DNA of 64,000 bases from Micromonospora arida (GTDB taxonomy: Bacteria > Actinomycetota > Actinomycetes > Mycobacteriales > Micromonosporaceae), in assembly GCF_003857035.1 (NCBI RefSeq), contig NZ_QGSY01000087.1:31114-95113 (forward strand), read 5' to 3'. Numbering within the stretch: the stretch's first letter is position 1; every line of letters starts with the position of its first letter. Under the pieces are notes generated by a model, which was not told the DNA's origin, did no database searches, and was given only the letters and a program-made list of their open reading frames with translations. Of this stretch, positions 59,954 to 64,000 are shown piece after piece. Both the position numbers and the translations under genes were made by a program.

Positions 59954-61000
59954 ATGCGTCACGTGTCGGTGGATCAGCAGCGGCTGGAGCGGACCGTCCA
60001 GGAGTTCGGTGCTCGGTGGACCAGAGACGCCGCCGACATCGAGACCTACCTGGCCGCACAGGTCTCCGACGCCAGCCATCGTGAGGTCGTCGGCCCGCTG
60101 CGTGCCGCCAGTGGAGCCAGTGGTGTCGTCCGGGTGGGCGGTCGGGAGGTCGCGGCCTGGGGCGACCCGGACGTCCCGGAGATGGCGTTCAGCGTCACCA
60201 AGTCGGTCGTGTCGGTGGTGGCCGGCCTGGCCTTCGACGACGGGCTGTTGGTGCCGGACCAACCGGTGCACCAGGTCGTCGACGTTCCCGAGTTCCGGGG
60301 GCCGCACAACGAGCAGATCACCTGGCGTCATCTGCTGCAGCAGTCGAGCCAGTGGGAGGGCGAGCTGTGGGGCAAGCCGACGAGCGTCGACGCGCAGAGC
60401 TTCCGCGAGCGGACCGAGGTGCACGGCACACCCCCGGGCCAGGGGTGGGCGTACAACGACGTGCGGATGAACCTGCTCGCGTACGCGCTGACGCTGCTGT
60501 TTCGCAGATCGCTGCCGGAGGTGTTGCGGGAGCGGGTCATGGACCCGCTGGGTGCCTCCGACCGGTGGTCGTGGCACGGGTACCGGACGAGCGTCGTCGA
60601 CCTCGACGGACGCCGGGTCGAAGCGGTCTCCGGTGGCGCGCACTGGGGCGGGGGACTGATCGTCCCGGCCCGGGACCTGGCCCTGATCGGGCAGCTCTTC
60701 CTGGACCGGGGGACCCATGCCGGGACCCGGCTGCTCAGCGCCGAGTGGGTTGACCAGTCCTGGGCTCCGTGCCCGGTCAAACGGGAGTACGGCTATCTGT
60801 GGTGGCTCAATGATGAGCAGGTGCCGTGGCGCGGAGCCCCGGCGACCGGCCGCAGCGCTCGGGGCAACGGCGGACGACATCTGCTGTGGGTCGACCCGGC
60901 CCGGGAACTCGTCCTCGCCTCCCACTGGACCGAGGAACCGCTCGATGTGATCCGGGAAGTCTCTCGTACCGTCACGACCGCGCGGGTTGACGAGGGTTGA
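59954..61000 (+). CDS. Serine hydrolase (beta-lactamase/class C type)
   Basis: The ATG at 59954 gives 348 residues. The catalytic SxxK is in FSVTKSVVSVVAGL near residue 78, the YxN-type motif in WAYNDVRMNLLAY near 165, and a late GNGGRHLLWVDP near 303 takes the place of the KTG strand. No signal peptide is seen, so it is probably cytoplasmic and an esterase or peptidase rather than a true beta-lactamase. It ends 21 bases from the convergent DUF4253-like gene. Confidence 0.87.
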   Translation: MRHVSVDQQRLERTVQEFGARWTRDAADIETYLAAQVSDASHREVVGPLRAASGASGVVRVGGREVAAWGDPDVPEMAFSVTKSVVSVVAGLAFDDGLLVPDQPVHQVVDVPEFRGPHNEQITWRHLLQQSSQWEGELWGKPTSVDAQSFRERTEVHGTPPGQGWAYNDVRMNLLAYALTLLFRRSLPEVLRERVMDPLGASDRWSWHGYRTSVVDLDGRRVEAVSGGAHWGGGLIVPARDLALIGQLFLDRGTHAGTRLLSAEWVDQSWAPCPVKREYGYLWWLNDEQVPWRGAPATGRSARGNGGRHLLWVDPARELVLASHWTEEPLDVIREVSRTVTTARVDEG

Positions 61001-61021
61001 ACTGCGGGGGGACCGTATCGG

Positions 61022-61876
61022 TCAGGGCCGGTTGTGGACGAACCACGCGTCACCGGCCGGTAGGGCGACGGCGACCTCCCATCGGCTCAGTTCGAGGTTC
61101 GGAGCGAGCGCCTTGAGCTGACCGGCGGCAGCCCACGCCTCGTCGCCCGGCGTCGGGCGACGACCCACCTGAAACTGGAGCATGGTGCCCCACGAGGCGA
61201 CCAGACGGGCGTCCCACCGGTGCCGCCACTGCGCCAGTACCTCGGCGAGCTGCTGCTGATCTTCCTCGGTGAGCGCACCGTAGAAGTCCACCCAGTACGC
61301 CGAGCCGTGGACGTCGCTGGTGGGCAGCAGCATGAGCAGGACGCTGTCCGGCGTGAACCAGTAGTCGGTCTGCGTCACGAGCCGCACGTTGCCAAGCACC
61401 TGGGCGTGCAGGTCGGCGTCGGCGAGCAGCCGGTCGTACAGCGCTCGCTCCAGCACCGAGACTGGTGTCGGCAGCACCACATCCGGCACCAGGTCGGTCA
61501 GGTCGACGCCAGTCGTGCCACGCGCGTAGAACCCGATCTCGTCCTTGTCGACGTGTTGGTCCTCGCTGTAGTGGCGGTAGGTCAGCCAGGGTTCGGAGGA
61601 TGCCGCCGCCTCGACGAACGCGCGTAGCTCCGACTCCGACGGACCCTGCTCGGGCTCGGACCGGATCGTCAGTGCGTCGTCGAAGTCGTCGGTGACCATG
61701 ACGGGCCGGCGTCCGATGACCGGCACCAGCGCCTCGGCGGCCTGCCAGACCTCGTGCAGACGGTCGGGGTCGACGTCGGCGACGAGGATGGTGCCCGACG
61801 GGCCGTGCCCGACCGGCAGGCCGGCCAGTGGTGTGCCCAGGAAGGCCGCTTCGATCTGGTTGAGGTCGGCTCGCAC
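61022..61876 (-). CDS. DUF4253-like protein
   Basis: A GTG at 61876 gives 284 residues; the frame is open to 62104 but that would overlap the DinB-like gene. The C-terminal 80 residues (AEVLAQWRHRWDARLVASWG, then PTPGDEAWAAAGQLKALAPN) resemble DUF4253 domains, in which a Trp-Arg/Glu-Arg-x-Gly-Ala pattern precedes a helical end. The N-terminal half has GPSGTILVADVDPDRLHEVW. No catalytic motif is recognised. The family call is tentative. Confidence 0.65.
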   Translation of the reverse strand: MRADLNQIEAAFLGTPLAGLPVGHGPSGTILVADVDPDRLHEVWQAAEALVPVIGRRPVMVTDDFDDALTIRSEPEQGPSESELRAFVEAAASSEPWLTYRHYSEDQHVDKDEIGFYARGTTGVDLTDLVPDVVLPTPVSVLERALYDRLLADADLHAQVLGNVRLVTQTDYWFTPDSVLLMLLPTSDVHGSAYWVDFYGALTEEDQQQLAEVLAQWRHRWDARLVASWGTMLQFQVGRRPTPGDEAWAAAGQLKALAPNLELSRWEVAVALPAGDAWFVHNRP

Positions 61877-61893
61877 GTCCGCAGCTTTCCCGG

Positions 61894-62481
61894 TCACCCG
61901 AAGTGGTCGGCCAGCTTCGTCAGCTTGCTGACGTACGCCGGCCAGTCGTAGTCGTCGGGGATGACGCTGTTGTTCCGCCGGAGGCCGACCGCCGTGTCGT
62001 GCTGTTCGCGCATGATGTCGGCGTGCCCGGCGTGCCGGGCGAGATCGCAGGTCACGTGGATGATGATCCGCTGCAGCGTCACGTCCTGCCGATCTGGCCA
62101 CCACGGCACCTGCCCCGGCGCGTCGAGCGGCAGCTGGTCGATCGTCTGGTCGGCGAACGCGCCGACCCGGCGATACAGGTCGATCAGCCCGTCCTTCGTC
62201 TCGTCCTCACGGGCGTACCAGTCTGCCTGCGGGTCCTCGTCGAACGCCGTCAGGGGGACCAACTCGTCGGGCGTCGGGAATTCGCGACCGAAGGTGGGCC
62301 CGAAGTAGCCGGCTTCGACATTGAGGCAATGCTTGACCAGGCCCAGCAGGTTGTTGCCGGTCGCCGTGCGGGGCAGCCTGACCTCCCGTTCGCTGAGCCC
62401 GTCGAGCTTCCAGATGAGGTCTTCGCGGTTCCCCCGGAGGTAGGCGTGCAGCGCGGCCTTCGGATCGCTCAGATCTGCCAT
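61894..62481 (-). CDS. DinB-like (DUF664) protein
   Basis: 195 residues in a four-helix bundle. Metal-site residues of the DinB/DUF664 group are visible: GLVKHCLNVEAGYFGPTFGR near residue 47, FDEDPQADWY near 79 and VTCDLARHAGHADIMREQHD near 143. Such proteins are often thiol-S-transferase-like or of unknown function. The ATG is followed 17 bases after the stop by the DUF4253-like gene, so they may be co-transcribed. Confidence 0.87.
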   Translation of the reverse strand: MADLSDPKAALHAYLRGNREDLIWKLDGLSEREVRLPRTATGNNLLGLVKHCLNVEAGYFGPTFGREFPTPDELVPLTAFDEDPQADWYAREDETKDGLIDLYRRVGAFADQTIDQLPLDAPGQVPWWPDRQDVTLQRIIIHVTCDLARHAGHADIMREQHDTAVGLRRNNSVIPDDYDWPAYVSKLTKLADHFG

Positions 62482-62521
62482 GCGCGCCAGTCTTCCCTAT
62501 CCGCCGCGCCCAAGCGGACCC

Positions 62522-62555
62522 TCGGTGGGCCGGCGCCGGGGCGCCGGCCCACCGA
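62522..62555. terminator. Terminator of the CBM2 hydrolase gene
   Basis: A perfect 14-base-pair stem (TCGGTGGGCCGGCG and its complement) with a CCGGGG loop, 24 bases beyond the stop of the leftward hydrolase gene. Confidence 0.8.
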
Positions 62556-62578
62556 ACGACTCGATCTGCCCGGGGCTG

Positions 62579-63784
62579 TCAGCTTCCGGTGCAACTCGCT
62601 GTGGCCCCGCTGCCGCTGCCGGTGCCCTGGAAGCCGAAACTGGTGGCCTGACCTGCGGCCAGTCGCCCGTTGTAGCTCTGGTTGGCGACCGTGATGGTCC
62701 CGCTGGTGCCGCTGCTGACCCCGTTCCAGAGCGAGCTGACCGACGCGCCGCTCGGCAGGATGAGGGTGACCCGCCAGCCGGTCAGCGCCGTTGTTCCCGC
62801 GGTGACGCTGACGTTGGCGACGAATCCGCCGTTCCACTGGTCCTGGACGGAGTAGACCGCGGTGCAGCCGGTGGTACCGGTCGGCGGCGGTGTGGTGGGA
62901 GGCGGTGTGGTGGGAGGCGGCGTGGTGGGCGGCGTGCCGTCGTCGAGCGTCAGGTTCTTCTGCTGGACGCTCCACTGGCTGCGGCACAGACCGCAGTCGG
63001 CGCCGACGAAGTTGCGCCCGGCGGTGGTGTCGCCCTTCAGGCGCCACTTGAGGTAGAGAGTCGCCACCCGGCCGAACTCGCCGCCGTTGGCCTGGTCGTA
63101 GGTGCCGCCATGCCCGACGTTCAGGTTGCCCATGAAGGCGGGCAGGCCCGCGGGCAGCTTGCCCCAGTCGTCCATGGCGTTCGGGTAGGCGATGTCACTG
63201 GGCCCGCCGACGAAGTAGGCGATCGGCTTGGTCAGTCTCCTGAGCTGGTAGTCGTCGGCGTCGTTGAGCAGACCGCTGCTGAAGATGCCGGTCGTGGTGA
63301 CGCGCGGGTCGTTCGAGACGGCGTACGCCTCCAGACCTCCGCAGGAGAAGCCCGCGACGGCGACCTTGCTCGTGTCGATCTTGTTGTAGTACTTGCTGCC
63401 CTGCCTGGAGTTCTCCGCGACCGCCCAGTCGATGGACTGGGTGAGCATCTGGGAGGTGGTGGAGCCGGATCCGTTCGGGGCGCCGTTGGCGATGGCGAGG
63501 AAGCCGTGGGAGGCGATCTCGCGGAGGAAGTTGCCCTGGGACAGGCCGTTGGCCGAACAGCCGCCGTTGCCCCACACGACGATGGGCAGGCGTTCGGACG
63601 GGAGGGTCTGCGGCCGGAAGATGGTGTGGTTGGCCAGGGTGGCCGAGGTTTCGTAGTCGGCGGGATAGGGGCCGGAACCGCCGATGGCGGCGGACGCCGG
63701 TGTCCCGCCGAGCGCCATGATCACGGAGGTGACCGGGACGATGGCGGCCGCCAGCCCCGCGTAGATCTTTGCTCGTCTTCTCAT
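62579..63784 (-). CDS. Secreted alpha/beta-hydrolase with CBM2
   Basis: The ATG at 63784, with GGAGGG upstream, gives 401 residues. A signal peptide ends near ASA (residue 32). The alpha/beta-hydrolase domain (about 35-275) has an oxyanion region IVVWGNGGCSANG near 68 and the nucleophile elbow GFSCGG at 145-150 with Ser147. A linker of repeated TPPP units leads to a CBM2 (about 305-401; CTAVYSVQDQWNGGF, terminal Cys). It probably removes acetyl or feruloyl groups from plant polysaccharide, or acts on another polymer ester. Family not certain beyond this. Confidence 0.87.
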   Translation of the reverse strand: MRRRAKIYAGLAAAIVPVTSVIMALGGTPASAAIGGSGPYPADYETSATLANHTIFRPQTLPSERLPIVVWGNGGCSANGLSQGNFLREIASHGFLAIANGAPNGSGSTTSQMLTQSIDWAVAENSRQGSKYYNKIDTSKVAVAGFSCGGLEAYAVSNDPRVTTTGIFSSGLLNDADDYQLRRLTKPIAYFVGGPSDIAYPNAMDDWGKLPAGLPAFMGNLNVGHGGTYDQANGGEFGRVATLYLKWRLKGDTTAGRNFVGADCGLCRSQWSVQQKNLTLDDGTPPTTPPPTTPPPTTPPPTGTTGCTAVYSVQDQWNGGFVANVSVTAGTTALTGWRVTLILPSGASVSSLWNGVSSGTSGTITVANQSYNGRLAAGQATSFGFQGTGSGSGATASCTGS

Positions 63785-63943
63785 TGACCCTCCAGCACAC
63801 GTCACGGTGGTGCTCCCGGCGGCGGTCGTTCATTCACGCCTCGACGAGGGTGGTCAGCGCTGGCCACGAGTCGGGTCGACGTGGGCGCGAAGGCCATTCG
63901 GCCGCGGTCCGCACAGACGATCCGATGGGAGCTGGATGCAGTT

Positions 63944-63972
63944 ACTATCATCGGTCGAATGACGAGTGTCAA
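63944..63972 (-). promoter_or_regulatory. Promoter of the CBM2 hydrolase gene
   Basis: On the minus strand TTGACA (63972-63967), a 17-base spacer, and GATAGT (63949-63944). Transcription would begin near 63937, leaving a 5' leader of about 150 bases that contains GTGG/CCAC arms around AGCGCT at about 63851-63868. Confidence 0.65.
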
Positions 63973-64000
63973 TGTCTGGTCTGTCCTGACCAGCCGGGAC

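Noticed and set aside
62879..62935. Repeat of GGCGGTGTGGTGGGA-type units
   Set aside because: It encodes the TPPP linker between hydrolase and CBM2 and is not a CRISPR or regulatory repeat.
63851..63868. Possible CebR site around AGCGCT in the CBM2 hydrolase leader
   Set aside because: The core AGCGCT matches but the flanking arms are one base too far apart on each side compared with the 14-base CebR consensus.
63959..64000. Possible start of a rightward gene (MTSVNVWSVLTSRD) at the window edge
   Set aside because: Only 14 codons are visible, no ribosome site precedes the ATG, and the region overlaps the leftward promoter. It could be real but cannot be supported here.
1..64000. tRNA, rRNA, CRISPR arrays, riboswitches, prophage or attachment sites
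   Set aside because: None recognised by eye. A covariance-model scan (tRNAscan, Rfam) would be needed to exclude small RNA genes.

Overview
The window is high-GC DNA with dense, overlapping genes, GTG starts, F420-type enzymes, CBM2-bearing secreted glycosidases and sugar ABC transporters without their own ATPase. This points to a filamentous actinomycete, most likely of the Micromonosporaceae (Micromonospora-like). The taxon is inferred from gene content; there is no rRNA or tRNA gene here to confirm it. No CRISPR array, intact insertion sequence or prophage was seen.

Bases 1-25.5 kb are one catabolic island in four transcription units. (A) A leftward unit (3089 to beyond base 1) encodes a CaiB-type CoA-transferase, a metal-dependent cyclase and an MmgE/PrpD protein cut by the window edge. 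(B) A divergent hydantoinase/dihydropyrimidinase faces a convergent cupin gene, with a bidirectional terminator between them. (C) A rightward 12-kb operon (5757-17937), largely joined by 1-4 base start/stop overlaps, encodes an isochorismatase-type amidohydrolase, SDR, acyl-CoA ligase, MaoC hydratase, luciferase-like oxidoreductase, CaiB, MmgE/PrpD, a three-domain RidA fusion, a two-part MaoC hydratase, a thiolase-fold protein lacking the usual cysteine, its DUF35 zinc-ribbon partner and an acyl-CoA dehydrogenase. (D) A leftward operon (24621-17944) encodes CaiB, HyuA, HyuB, a second isochorismatase-type amidohydrolase and an HMG-CoA-lyase-like enzyme, and is divergent from a GntR regulator. 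The logic I infer is opening of a cyclic amide, imide, hydantoin or pyrimidine, removal of its nitrogen, CoA activation, and a beta-oxidation-like route ending in aldol-type cleavages. The substrate is unknown. Units A-C share an IclR-like operator half-site; unit D and gntR share TTGCATRCAA sites.

Bases 25.5-30.9 kb are a scarred accessory stretch: a truncated copy of a gene found at 52.9 kb, a transposase remnant, small hypothetical genes, a membrane NACHT-type NTPase preceded by an 8-codon leader ORF, and an F420-type (Ddn-like) oxidoreductase.

Bases 30.9-41.4 kb concern carbohydrates: a Gfo/Idh oxidoreductase with a three-gene ABC importer under a divergent ROK regulator, a secreted GH16 enzyme with a beta-trefoil-like tail, a DUF574 methyltransferase, and a secreted Fn3-Fn3-CBM2 protein paired with a GH53 endo-galactanase behind a CebR-like operator.

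Bases 41.5-63.8 kb are a mixed chromosomal region: MFS exporters, a PAS-GAF sensor protein, a macrodomain protein, two paralogous NarL/DesK-type two-component systems flanking a CDP-alcohol phosphotransferase and a VTT-type membrane protein, a LysR/MFS pair, a DJ-1/GlxA-type AraC pair, a fructosamine-kinase-like protein, a serine hydrolase, DinB-like and DUF4253-like proteins, and a CBM2-tagged secreted alpha/beta-hydrolase with a clear promoter and terminator.
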